Source: DASRAJ01 sp039920305 (GTDB taxonomy: Bacteria > Bacteroidota > Bacteroidia > Chitinophagales > UBA10324). From it: 8,859 nt of DNA. The stretch spans positions 1-8,859 of the forward strand of contig JBDSEA010000051.1 in assembly GCA_039920305.1 (NCBI GenBank), read 5' to 3'. A program made the translations under genes and the position numbers. The first letter of the stretch is position 1, and the number at the start of each line of letters is the position of its first letter. The notes under the pieces were generated by a model. The model was not told the DNA's origin. It did no database searches and saw only the letters and a list, made by a program, of their open reading frames with translations. This document shows positions 1 through 6,688 of the stretch, in pieces.

Positions 1-31
1 GATAAAGCAGCATTAATTAAATGTGCTGATT

Positions 32-1384
32 TCAGGGCTGAAACCGTCCCGTATAATTAAACGGTGTGATCGCCTTAAGCTCCCGTTTTACTTCATCACT
101 TACATTCAGCGATTCGATGAAGGAAGAAATTTGCTCAGGAGAGATTTTTTCATTCTTCCTCGTCAGCGCTTTCAGGGCGCTGTAAGGATCAGGATAATTT
201 TCCCTGCGAAGGATGGTTTGGATGGCTTCAGCCACCACGATCCAGTTTTCTTCAAGATCTTTTTGCAACGCCTCTTCATTCAATATGAGCTTATCCAATC
301 CTTTTAAGATGGAATGAAGTGCGATCATCGAGTGGGCAACCGGAACACCGATGTTGCGTAGCACCGTAGAATCCGTGAGGTCACGCTGCAACCTTGAGAT
401 GGGGAGCTTGGAAGAGAAATGCTCGTATAATGCATTCGCCACTCCGAGGTTTCCTTCTGCATTTTCAAAATCAATCGGGTTCACCTTATGGGGCATGGCA
501 GATGACCCTACTTCGCCCTCCTTAATTTTCTGCCGGAAATAGTTCATGGAGATGTACATCCAGACATCACGGCACAGGTCAGTCAGGATATTGTTGATGC
601 GCTTGAGGGCATCGAAGTGGGCGGCAAGAAAATCATAATGCTCGACCTGGGTAGTGAACTGCGAGCGGCTCAATCCCAGAACTTCCTTCACAAAATGGTT
701 GGCGAATGCAACCCAGTCTTCATTGGGATAGGCTGCGTAATGCGCATTGAAGTTTCCGGTGGCACCCCCGAATTTCGCAGAGAAGGGAATGGAAACATTC
801 TGGTCTTTCTGCAGGATCAGCCGTTCCACAAAAACATAAAATTCTTTACCGAGCAAGGTAGGAGAAGCTGGCTGCCCATGCGTGCGGGCGAGCATGGGAA
901 TATCCTTCCATTTATGGGCAAGCTGCCAGAGCTTTTCAATCACAAGCGCAAGTGTCGGAGTGAATTCATTCCTTAAAGCAAGCTTGAAGGAGAGCGGAAT
1001 GGCAGTGTTGTTAATGTCCTGCGAGGTTAACCCGAAGTGAATGAACTCTACAAAGTTGCCGCACTCGAGCAAATGAAATTTTTCGCGGAGAAAATATTCT
1101 ACCGCCTTCACATCATGATTGGTGGTGTGTTCGATCTCCTTGATCCTGATTGCATCCGCATCTGAAAAATTCTTGAAGATGTCCTGCACCGCTTCAATCT
1201 TTGAGCGGTCGAATAATTTCAATTGCGGAAGATCTTTTTGAATCAAAGCAATAAAGTATTCCACCTCAACATAAACCCGGTAGCGGATTAGCGCGTACTC
1301 TGAAAAATACTCATCGAGCTTCCCGGCTTTTTCCCGATACCTTCCATCAATGGGAGAAATAGCAGTGAGCGCAGAAAGATTCAT
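32..1384 (-). CDS. purB: Adenylosuccinate lyase (complete)
   Basis: The product is a 450-residue cytoplasmic enzyme of purine synthesis. The family carries out two fumarate-releasing eliminations, SAICAR to AICAR and adenylosuccinate to AMP. The fumarase/aspartase superfamily signature GSSAMPHKVNP is at residues 293-303, with the mobile-loop catalytic serine at about 295. The general-acid histidine fits His169 in RTHGQPASP, and TTNHDVKAVEYF around His90 is another conserved active-site block. The length and the motif PIDFENAEGN (303-312) match the E. coli-type PurB of about 456 residues rather than the shorter Bacillus type. The start is ATG, beginning MNLSALTAISPIDGRY, the usual N-terminus of this type. 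No Shine-Dalgarno is visible; a TAnnTTTG element ends only four bases before the ATG. The gene lies 93 bases after the NAD(P)HX repair gene and is the last leftward gene seen. It is intact, and I am very sure of it. Confidence 0.97.
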   Translation of the reverse strand: MNLSALTAISPIDGRYREKAGKLDEYFSEYALIRYRVYVEVEYFIALIQKDLPQLKLFDRSKIEAVQDIFKNFSDADAIRIKEIEHTTNHDVKAVEYFLREKFHLLECGNFVEFIHFGLTSQDINNTAIPLSFKLALRNEFTPTLALVIEKLWQLAHKWKDIPMLARTHGQPASPTLLGKEFYVFVERLILQKDQNVSIPFSAKFGGATGNFNAHYAAYPNEDWVAFANHFVKEVLGLSRSQFTTQVEHYDFLAAHFDALKRINNILTDLCRDVWMYISMNYFRQKIKEGEVGSSAMPHKVNPIDFENAEGNLGVANALYEHFSSKLPISRLQRDLTDSTVLRNIGVPVAHSMIALHSILKGLDKLILNEEALQKDLEENWIVVAEAIQTILRRENYPDPYSALKALTRKNEKISPEQISSFIESLNVSDEVKRELKAITPFNYTGRFQP

Positions 1385-1388
1385 TGCA

Positions 1389-1396
1389 CAAAATTA
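1389..1396 (-). promoter_or_regulatory. Possible purB promoter, -7 element TAATTTTG
   Basis: Read on the minus strand, TAATTTTG matches the Bacteroidota -7 consensus TAnnTTTG exactly. It ends four bases before the purB ATG, so transcription would begin at or next to the start codon. The nearest upstream TTG is 15 bases away, shorter than the usual 19-21, so the -33 element is poor. The match is seen; use as a promoter is inferred. Confidence 0.35.
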
Positions 1397-1477
1397 GCAG
1401 TTAACAATTGGCAAGTACGATTTGAAGTCACTTCGTAATTCTGAGATCAAACCGAAATTTCTCCACACGTTTAAGTT

Positions 1478-3013
1478 TTATTTTTTTAAATCCAGGAGGC
1501 TATTATAGCCATTTCCAATATTTTTTATAATGTCGGTTGCAAGCAGTGATGGTTCACTTTGATCCTTTACCGCGAGATCGGCAGCAAGTCCATGCAGGTA
1601 AACACCGGCAATGCAGGCATCTTCAGGTGAATAGCTTTGAGCAAGCAATGACACGATCATTCCCGTGAGCACATCACCGCTTCCTCCCTTTGCCATTCCG
1701 GGATTGCCGGTGGAATTGAAATATGAAATTCCATCGGGGGTGGTGATGCAGGTGTTTGCACCTTTCAGAACAATGCAGAGGAAATGCTCCTCTGAAAGTC
1801 TGACTTGCAAACGATGCCTTTCTTCCCAATTCAAACTCTTTCCGGCGAGCCGCTCAAACTCTTTCAGATGCGGAGTGAGAATTGAATTTTTGGGAATCAG
1901 GGTCCACCGGTTTTTTTTCTTTGAAAGAATATTCAGGGCATCCGCATCGAGAACAACAGGTGACGATATTTTTTTCAGCAGGGAAAGGAAAATTCTTTTC
2001 GATTTATCGGTAGTTCCAATGCCCGGGCCAAATGCGAATGCAGTATATTTTTTTAAATCATCTGGAATGTTTTCACCCTGATATTCTTCCGTCATGACCT
2101 CCGGTAATGAAATGTTCAACACCGCCGACTGGTTTTCCGGAAGAAGAACAGTTGTTAATCCTGCTCCCATGCGCGCACAGGCTTTCGCGCACAAAATTGC
2201 CGCACCCATCTTTCCGGTATTTCCTGCATGAATAAAGGCATGACCGTATGTGCCCTTGTGATCAAATTTCTTCCGCGGCTTGATTCTTTGCTGAACATCC
2301 CTTCTCTCAATCAAAAAGTTTCGTGAGGAAAGTGAGGAAATAAAATTTTTGTCGAGCTGGATATCAGCAACATGTATATCCCCCGTGGACTTATAATTTT
2401 CAGGAAAGAAAAATGAGAGTTTGGGTGCATGAAAGGTGATCGTATGATCAGCCTGAAAGCAAATTCCTTCAGTATGATGATCAGCAGATAAGCCACTTGG
2501 AATATCAACAGCTACCCGAACCGCATTTTGCTTGTTAAGAAACGCGATCAGTTTCGCAGCTACCCCGGTTACAGGCTTATTTAAGCCTGTGCCATAGAGG
2601 GCATCCACGATTACCGGGGTATGAGCCGCTTGTTCAGTTATTTTATCTCCAGGTTGAAATTCAATATTCAGAAAATCATTTTCAGATTCAATATATGATA
2701 CACTTATTCCCTGGATTTTTTTCAAGCGTGAAAGATTCATCAGAAAGTCATAAGAATAATTTGCTGATTTGAGAATAAAAATATTCACCTCATGCTTATT
2801 CTGACTCAGTATCCGGGCAATTGCCAGTCCGTCGCCCCCGTTATTTCCATGTCCGCAGAAAATGTAATTCACACCCTGCACAGATAAGCGCCCATACATA
2901 TCGCAAAATTTTTGGGCTGCCCGCTCCATCAAATCAATGGCGGCGACCGGCTCATGCTCAATGGTGAATCGGTCAGCATTCCGAAACTGCTCAGAAGAGA
3001 GAATTTTAATCAT
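1478..3013 (-). CDS. nnrDE: Bifunctional NAD(P)H-hydrate epimerase / ADP-dependent NAD(P)H-hydrate dehydratase (complete)
   Basis: This 511-residue cytoplasmic repair enzyme restores NADH and NADPH that have been hydrated to NAD(P)HX. The N-terminal YjeF_N domain (about 1-220) interconverts the R and S epimers. It shows GHGNNGGDG (54-62), VDALYGTG (136-143) and VDIPSG (169-174). The C-terminal ribokinase-like dehydratase domain (about 240-505) dehydrates the S form at the cost of ADP. It shows HKGTYG (252-257), GPGIG (329-333), LDADALN (355-361), LTPH (379-382) and NPGMAKGGSGD (437-447), with Asp447 where this fold puts its catalytic Asp. The fused two-domain form is common in bacteria. The start is ATG; a second ATG four bases upstream is out of frame and meets a stop after three codons. 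An A8 run precedes the start and there is no Shine-Dalgarno. The gene lies 117 bases after the C40 peptidase gene. NnrD/NnrE are the names usually given to the separate domains. Confidence 0.96.
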   Translation of the reverse strand: MIKILSSEQFRNADRFTIEHEPVAAIDLMERAAQKFCDMYGRLSVQGVNYIFCGHGNNGGDGLAIARILSQNKHEVNIFILKSANYSYDFLMNLSRLKKIQGISVSYIESENDFLNIEFQPGDKITEQAAHTPVIVDALYGTGLNKPVTGVAAKLIAFLNKQNAVRVAVDIPSGLSADHHTEGICFQADHTITFHAPKLSFFFPENYKSTGDIHVADIQLDKNFISSLSSRNFLIERRDVQQRIKPRKKFDHKGTYGHAFIHAGNTGKMGAAILCAKACARMGAGLTTVLLPENQSAVLNISLPEVMTEEYQGENIPDDLKKYTAFAFGPGIGTTDKSKRIFLSLLKKISSPVVLDADALNILSKKKNRWTLIPKNSILTPHLKEFERLAGKSLNWEERHRLQVRLSEEHFLCIVLKGANTCITTPDGISYFNSTGNPGMAKGGSGDVLTGMIVSLLAQSYSPEDACIAGVYLHGLAADLAVKDQSEPSLLATDIIKNIGNGYNSLLDLKK

Positions 3014-3092
3014 TCATTTTTTTTGTTGCCCCTAACCCTGCTCCCGGCCCGGAAGCTTATGAAGCATAAAAAATTTCTGAAGAAGGATTTTG

Positions 3093-3127
3093 AAAATTAA
3101 CCAGGCAAGTGCTCATTCCCCTGCCTG
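3093..3127 (-). terminator. Weak intrinsic terminator after the C40 peptidase gene
   Basis: On the minus strand, directly after the peptidase stop codon, CAGGCA (3127-3122) can pair with TGCCTG (3107-3102) across a 14-base loop. Two more A-T pairs are possible outside a G-G mismatch. The tract that follows is GTTAATTTT, an interrupted U-run. The stem is short and the loop large, so termination may be partial, allowing some read-through into the NAD(P)HX repair gene. Confidence 0.4.
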
Positions 3128-3130
3128 CTT

Positions 3131-3907
3131 TCAGCCGATCATTCTCCTGATCAATCGCAGTTGATGCGTGTATCTTTTTTCTTCATCATTGTAAATGCCA
3201 AAGTGATCTATCGTATCAACACGGACACGCCCTGAAGCATGAATAATTTTTTTCCCTTCCAGAATAATGCCTGTATGTGTGATTTTCTCCTCTTCATTGT
3301 GAAAGAAGGCAAGATCACCTGCACGCGCCTGGTCAATGAAGCTTATAAGCGTTCCCTGCTCACTTTGCTGCCAGGCATCGCGGCGTAACCGGATGCCTGC
3401 AAGCTTAAAAACAACATTGGTAAAACCCGAGCAGTCTATCCCGAACAATGACCTTCCGCCCCACAGATACGGAGCTCCGGCAAACTTCAGAGCAAACCAT
3501 GAGATGCGATTCGAAAGATCATCATTGCCGCTTTGAATAACATCACCACCGGTCTCAAATTCTTCTTCACCAATCCTGAACTTCTGATCTTTATAGAACG
3601 GAAGCGAAGAACCGATGAGTAAAATCACACTCCCTGTTTTGCCTGTTGCATTGGCTGTAAGGTCGAGCAGAAAGGTGAAAGGCGGTTGCTCAACCTGTTT
3701 GATATAATCAGCATTCACATAGGTCATTTGTTTTTGGCTGATCCAACCCACGTACTCATCTGCGGTTGTATGTATGCGAAGCCATTGCTTACTGGTTTCA
3801 AGGATTTCAAAAGATTCACCGAATAGTATTTGCGATACCATTTCACTTTTGTCCGATGGTTCGGCGTGAACAGGAATAACGGAAAGATTGCAGATGCCGA
3901 ATTTCAA
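3131..3907 (-). CDS. SH3-domain C40 (NlpC/P60) cysteine peptidase, TTG start
   Basis: This 258-residue protein has an N-terminal bacterial SH3-like region (about 1-65, beginning FGICNLSVIPVHAEPSD), a linker, and a C-terminal NlpC/P60 domain (about 132-250). The catalytic cysteine is Cys159 in GIDCSGF, the histidine is His211 in THTGI, and His223 in IIHASG fits the third polar residue. Characterised relatives cut the gamma-D-Glu to diamino-acid bond of cell-wall peptides (dipeptidyl-peptidase VI or YkfC type), in wall recycling or remodelling; that activity is inferred here. No signal peptide is visible, so it may be cytoplasmic, acting on recycled peptides, or exported in another way. The start is a TTG codon. 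An in-frame TAA lies 12 bases upstream with no ATG between, and the conserved N-terminus begins at once, so TTG is the only sensible start. It follows the lipoprotein gene by 12 bases in the same frame. Confidence 0.92.
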   Translation of the reverse strand: MKFGICNLSVIPVHAEPSDKSEMVSQILFGESFEILETSKQWLRIHTTADEYVGWISQKQMTYVNADYIKQVEQPPFTFLLDLTANATGKTGSVILLIGSSLPFYKDQKFRIGEEEFETGGDVIQSGNDDLSNRISWFALKFAGAPYLWGGRSLFGIDCSGFTNVVFKLAGIRLRRDAWQQSEQGTLISFIDQARAGDLAFFHNEEEKITHTGIILEGKKIIHASGRVRVDTIDHFGIYNDEEKRYTHQLRLIRRMIG

Positions 3908-3919
3908 TAGAAAATTTTA

Positions 3920-4540
3920 TCAAAAATACTTTTTCTCTTTCGTGGTGATTTTTCCCATCACTGAAAAATCGTTCATGCCAAAGAACCTGTTTTGTGTGGA
4001 AGTTTTTATGATATAGAGCTCAAGGGGATGATAAAGCAGATTCTCGGATGAAGAAGAGAGAAAGCCAGAGGTTTTGTTGATGATGTAAATCTCCTTTACT
4101 GCCTGATCCCGGAAACTGACTTCAAGCAGCCTCGTACGCAGTAAACTGTCAATTGCCTGATACCTGATTTTCATTCCGGCACCGTTATTTTCACCGAGTG
4201 TATCTATCAAATACTTCCCGATCAAGGAAGATTTATTAATGTCTGATTCAAGAAATAAGACAAACTCGCGCTTCCAGTCTGTCCAGTTCATCCGGTGCTC
4301 GGCCGTTTTACCATTGATTGCTGAAGTCTTTATCACGATCAGTGAATCATGATTCAGCTTGGTGATCTGCCCGTTGAAAAATGAGGTAAGATCGAAATAG
4401 GGCTTTTCATTTAAGCCTTGCTTTTCAGGGTTTTTACAGGAGGAGGTTAGAATTATAAATAAAAGATGAAAAATGAAAAAAAAAGCAGGGGTAAAAGATG
4501 ATATAATACCAAATGTGCACGCTAATTTTCTTATGATCAT
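3920..4540 (-). CDS. Predicted lipoprotein of unknown function
   Basis: I do not recognise a named family in this 206-residue protein. The first 35 residues look like a lipoprotein signal: a basic start (MIIRK), a long hydrophobic stretch rich in Phe, Ile and Leu (about 10-31), and LTSSC with Cys35 as the probable lipidated residue. Thr at the -3 position is less usual than Leu. The mature part of about 170 residues begins CKNPEK and continues with YFDLTSFFNGQI, then a WTDWKREF segment and an SDINKSS segment. It looks soluble, with mixed alpha and beta character and no further membrane segments. I have the impression that similar YFDL..FF proteins occur in other Bacteroidota, but I cannot verify that. 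It lies 24 bases after gpmI and 12 before the C40 peptidase gene, so it is probably cotranscribed with both. An envelope role linked to the peptidase is possible but is inference only. Confidence 0.8.
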   Translation of the reverse strand: MIIRKLACTFGIISSFTPAFFFIFHLLFIILTSSCKNPEKQGLNEKPYFDLTSFFNGQITKLNHDSLIVIKTSAINGKTAEHRMNWTDWKREFVLFLESDINKSSLIGKYLIDTLGENNGAGMKIRYQAIDSLLRTRLLEVSFRDQAVKEIYIINKTSGFLSSSSENLLYHPLELYIIKTSTQNRFFGMNDFSVMGKITTKEKKYF

Positions 4541-4564
4541 TTTTCAGTTTTCTGCTTATTCATG

Positions 4565-6115
4565 TTAAATATTGGCGGTTCCCACTTCTTCCATTTGAAT
4601 CAGGATTTCACCGTCCATCTCCGGAGGGATTTCAATTCCCATGAGTGTAAGAATTGTTGGCGCAATGTCGGCAAGTTTTCCATTTCTAAGTGGGGCATTG
4701 ATTTCATCATCAATCAAAAACAATGGTACCGGATTCATTGTATGCGCTGTATTGGGTGATCCATCCTCATTGATCAGATAATCAGCATTGCCATGATCGG
4801 CAGTAAGAAGCGTGGCATAGCCAAGCTGGCGTGCGGCTTGTGTGATTTCCCTTACACATTCATCTACAGCTTCCACAGCTTTAATCACGGCAGATATGAC
4901 TCCTGAATGACCCACCATGTCTGCATTTGCGAGGTTGAGACAAATAAAATCAGGCCTTAGCTCCTTCATCTTTTCAATCAGTGTATCTTTTACCTCCAGC
5001 GCGCTCATCTGCGGCTGCAAATCGTAGGTTGCCACTTTGGGCGAAGGAATCATGAACCGGTGCTCCCCTTCAAAAGGGTGTTCCCTGCCGCCATTAAAGA
5101 AGAAAGTTACGTGCGGGTATTTTTCCGTTTCTGCAATTCTGATCTGGGTCTGCTTATTCGCGGAAAGCACTTCACCCAGGGTATGATTTAAATCCTCATT
5201 TGAAAAAATGTTGACTACATTTTCGAACTGGTGATCATAAACGGTCATGGTAACAAAATGCAAGGGAAGTTTTTTCATTCCCAGTTCAGGGAAATCCTGT
5301 TGTGTGAGGGCTCTGGTAATTTCACGGCACCTGTCAGTCCTGAAGTTAAAGCAGATCACTGTATCGCCGGGCTGAATAGTAGAAACAGCATTTCCGCCAG
5401 AATCAACTTTTACAATAGGCATTATAAATTCATCTGTAATTTCCTTTTCATAAGATTCCTCTACTGACCTCAAAACATCTTCAGTTTTTTTTCCTTCCCC
5501 CAAAACAAGAAGATCATACGCAAGCTTTATGCGTTGCCAGCGATTATCCCGGTCCATGGCATAATATCTTCCGATTACACTTGCAATTTGTCCGGTTGAA
5601 GTTTTTAAATATTCCTGCAATTCAGTCAGGAAGCCTGTACCGCTTTTGGGATCAGTATCCCTGCCATCAGTAAATGCATGAATGTAAACTTTTGATAATC
5701 CATTTTCATGTGCTATGTCACAAAGCGCCTTTAAATGATTGATGTGAGAATGGACACCGCCATCAGAAACCAGGCCGATGAAATGAACTGGCTTATTATT
5801 TTCCAGCGCACCATTCAGGGCGTTCAATAAGGCAGTGTTTTGACCCAGTTGTTTCAATTTAATAGAGAGGTTAATACGCACCAGCTCCTGGTAAACCACC
5901 CTGCCGGCCCCTATGTTCATATGCCCGACTTCAGAATTACCCATCTGGCCTTCAGGCAACCCAACCGCTTCGCCGCAGGTAATTAATTCACTGTGAGGAT
6001 ATTTCGCGTACAGGCTTTTTACAAAGGGAGCATGCGCCTGGTAGATTGCATCAGCAGGAGGCCGGGTACCATGTCCCCACCCATCCATGATGATGAGCAT
6101 CACCTTTTTTTTCAT
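4565..6115 (-). CDS. gpmI: 2,3-bisphosphoglycerate-independent phosphoglycerate mutase (complete)
   Basis: This 516-residue cytoplasmic enzyme interconverts 3- and 2-phosphoglycerate in glycolysis and gluconeogenesis through a phosphoserine intermediate and two metal ions, usually Mn. It belongs to the alkaline-phosphatase superfamily. The key residues are present: Asp11 in MDGWG, the phosphorylated Ser61 in MGNSEVGH, DGRDTDP in the substrate-binding domain, Asp399 and His403 in ADMVGHSG, Asp440 and His441 in TADHGNAD, and His458 in NTAHT. These match the known Bacillus stearothermophilus residues with a shift of one at the serine and four in the C-terminal part, so the enzyme is complete and of usual length. 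The ATG start is followed by three lysine codons forming an A8 run. There is no Shine-Dalgarno. It is the first gene of the leftward cluster and diverges from the DUF4783-nadC pair. Confidence 0.97.
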   Translation of the reverse strand: MKKKVMLIIMDGWGHGTRPPADAIYQAHAPFVKSLYAKYPHSELITCGEAVGLPEGQMGNSEVGHMNIGAGRVVYQELVRINLSIKLKQLGQNTALLNALNGALENNKPVHFIGLVSDGGVHSHINHLKALCDIAHENGLSKVYIHAFTDGRDTDPKSGTGFLTELQEYLKTSTGQIASVIGRYYAMDRDNRWQRIKLAYDLLVLGEGKKTEDVLRSVEESYEKEITDEFIMPIVKVDSGGNAVSTIQPGDTVICFNFRTDRCREITRALTQQDFPELGMKKLPLHFVTMTVYDHQFENVVNIFSNEDLNHTLGEVLSANKQTQIRIAETEKYPHVTFFFNGGREHPFEGEHRFMIPSPKVATYDLQPQMSALEVKDTLIEKMKELRPDFICLNLANADMVGHSGVISAVIKAVEAVDECVREITQAARQLGYATLLTADHGNADYLINEDGSPNTAHTMNPVPLFLIDDEINAPLRNGKLADIAPTILTLMGIEIPPEMDGEILIQMEEVGTANI

Positions 6116-6125
6116 AGAGCGCTGC

Positions 6126-6133
6126 CAAAGTTA
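6126..6133 (-). promoter_or_regulatory. Possible gpmI promoter, -7 element TAACTTTG
   Basis: On the minus strand, TAACTTTG is an exact match to TAnnTTTG and ends ten bases before the gpmI ATG, implying a leader of only a few bases. No good TTTG or TTG lies 19-21 bases upstream, so only the -7 half is supported. It is the best candidate for starting the gpmI-lipoprotein-peptidase transcript. Confidence 0.35.
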
Positions 6134-6148
6134 TTGCTTATTTAAAAC

Positions 6149-6188
6149 CAGTGATTGAATAGTTTAGTGGTCAATCAGTGACTCAATA
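6149..6188. repeat. Short inverted and direct repeats in the divergent gpmI / DUF4783 intergenic region
   Basis: TGATTGA (6152-6158) and TCAATCA (6171-6177) form a perfect 7-bp inverted repeat with a 12-base spacer. The same region holds a 13-base direct repeat with 11 identities: CAGTGATTGAATA at 6149-6161 and CAGTGACTCAATA at 6176-6188. The position, upstream of the candidate gpmI promoter and about 40-80 bases before the rightward promoter, would suit an operator. No regulator is identified and chance is possible in A/T-rich sequence. Confidence 0.3.
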
Positions 6189-6227
6189 AATACCCTTATT
6201 ACTCTAAATCTCTTAAAATTGAGCAAC

Positions 6228-6258
6228 TTGATTTATTTAATCGTTGGCGTTATTTTTG
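6228..6258 (+). promoter_or_regulatory. Bacteroidota-type promoter for the DUF4783-nadC pair
   Basis: TTG at 6228-6230 is followed, after exactly 20 bases, by TATTTTTG at 6251-6258. This matches the Bacteroidota primary sigma-factor pattern of TTTG or TTG, 19-21 bp, then TAnnTTTG. Transcription would start near 6264-6266, leaving a leader of about 25 bases, A/T-rich and without Shine-Dalgarno, before the ATG at 6290. It is the best promoter in the window. Confidence 0.75.
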
Positions 6259-6289
6259 GAAACCATAAGGTATAAAATTTAAATTTATA

Positions 6290-6688
6290 ATGAATACAAA
6301 AGGAATGAAATGGTTAATACTGGCCTTGCTTTTTGTAATGCCCGCATATTCCTTTGCCCAGTCGGATATACTCAGCAATATTGGAAGTGCCATACGTACC
6401 GGAAACTCAAAAGAAGTAGCCAGATATTTTGATAATAACGTGGAAATCACCATTCTTGACAAGGAATCAACTTACAGCCGTGTGCAGGCAGAGATGGTGC
6501 TGCGCGATTTTTTTGCTAAGAGTTCAGTACAGTCTTTTGATCTTATTCATCGCGGTAAATCCGATGAGGGTTCTTCCTATGGCATCGGAACGTTGAAGAC
6601 GGCAAACCAATCCTTCAGAACCTATTATTTTGTGAAGCAGAAAGGTGCCCAGCCGTTCATACAGGAAATGCGATTTGAAAAACAATAA
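6290..6688 (+). CDS. DUF4783 (NTF2-like) exported protein
   Basis: This is a small protein of 132 residues. A signal peptide is clear: a basic start (MNTKGMK), a hydrophobic core (WLILALLFVMPAY) and a likely cleavage after SFA at residue 23, giving a mature protein of about 109 residues. The rest, from SDILSNIGSAIRTGNSKEVA through YFDNNVEITIL and VLRDFFAKS to an alternating beta-rich C-terminus ending in MRFEKQ, fits DUF4783, a family mainly of Bacteroidota with a cone-shaped NTF2/SnoaL-like fold. No function is known. It probably acts in the periplasm or on an envelope membrane. Its stop codon overlaps the nadC start by one base (TAATG), so the two are cotranscribed and probably translationally coupled. 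An alternative in-frame ATG at 6305 would shorten the signal peptide; I keep the first because it supplies a lysine before the core. Confidence 0.85.
   Translation: MNTKGMKWLILALLFVMPAYSFAQSDILSNIGSAIRTGNSKEVARYFDNNVEITILDKESTYSRVQAEMVLRDFFAKSSVQSFDLIHRGKSDEGSSYGIGTLKTANQSFRTYYFVKQKGAQPFIQEMRFEKQ

Noticed and set aside
1..31. Hairpin CAGCA/TGCTG after purB as a terminator
   Set aside because: Only five base pairs, a long A/T loop, and a poor U-tract (CTTTATC) that runs close to the window edge. Too weak to call.
617..976. 119-codon open frame on the plus strand
   Set aside because: It is entirely antisense to the well-supported purB, has no recognisable domain, and its composition follows from the opposite strand.
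1665..2081. 138-codon open frame on the plus strand
   Set aside because: It is antisense to the dehydratase domain of the NAD(P)HX repair gene; it is rich in Ser, Arg and Phe and has no plausible leader, as expected for a shadow frame.
6101..6115. A8 run right after the gpmI ATG as a phase-variation tract
   Set aside because: It encodes consecutive lysines, is short, and phase variation of a core glycolytic enzyme is implausible.
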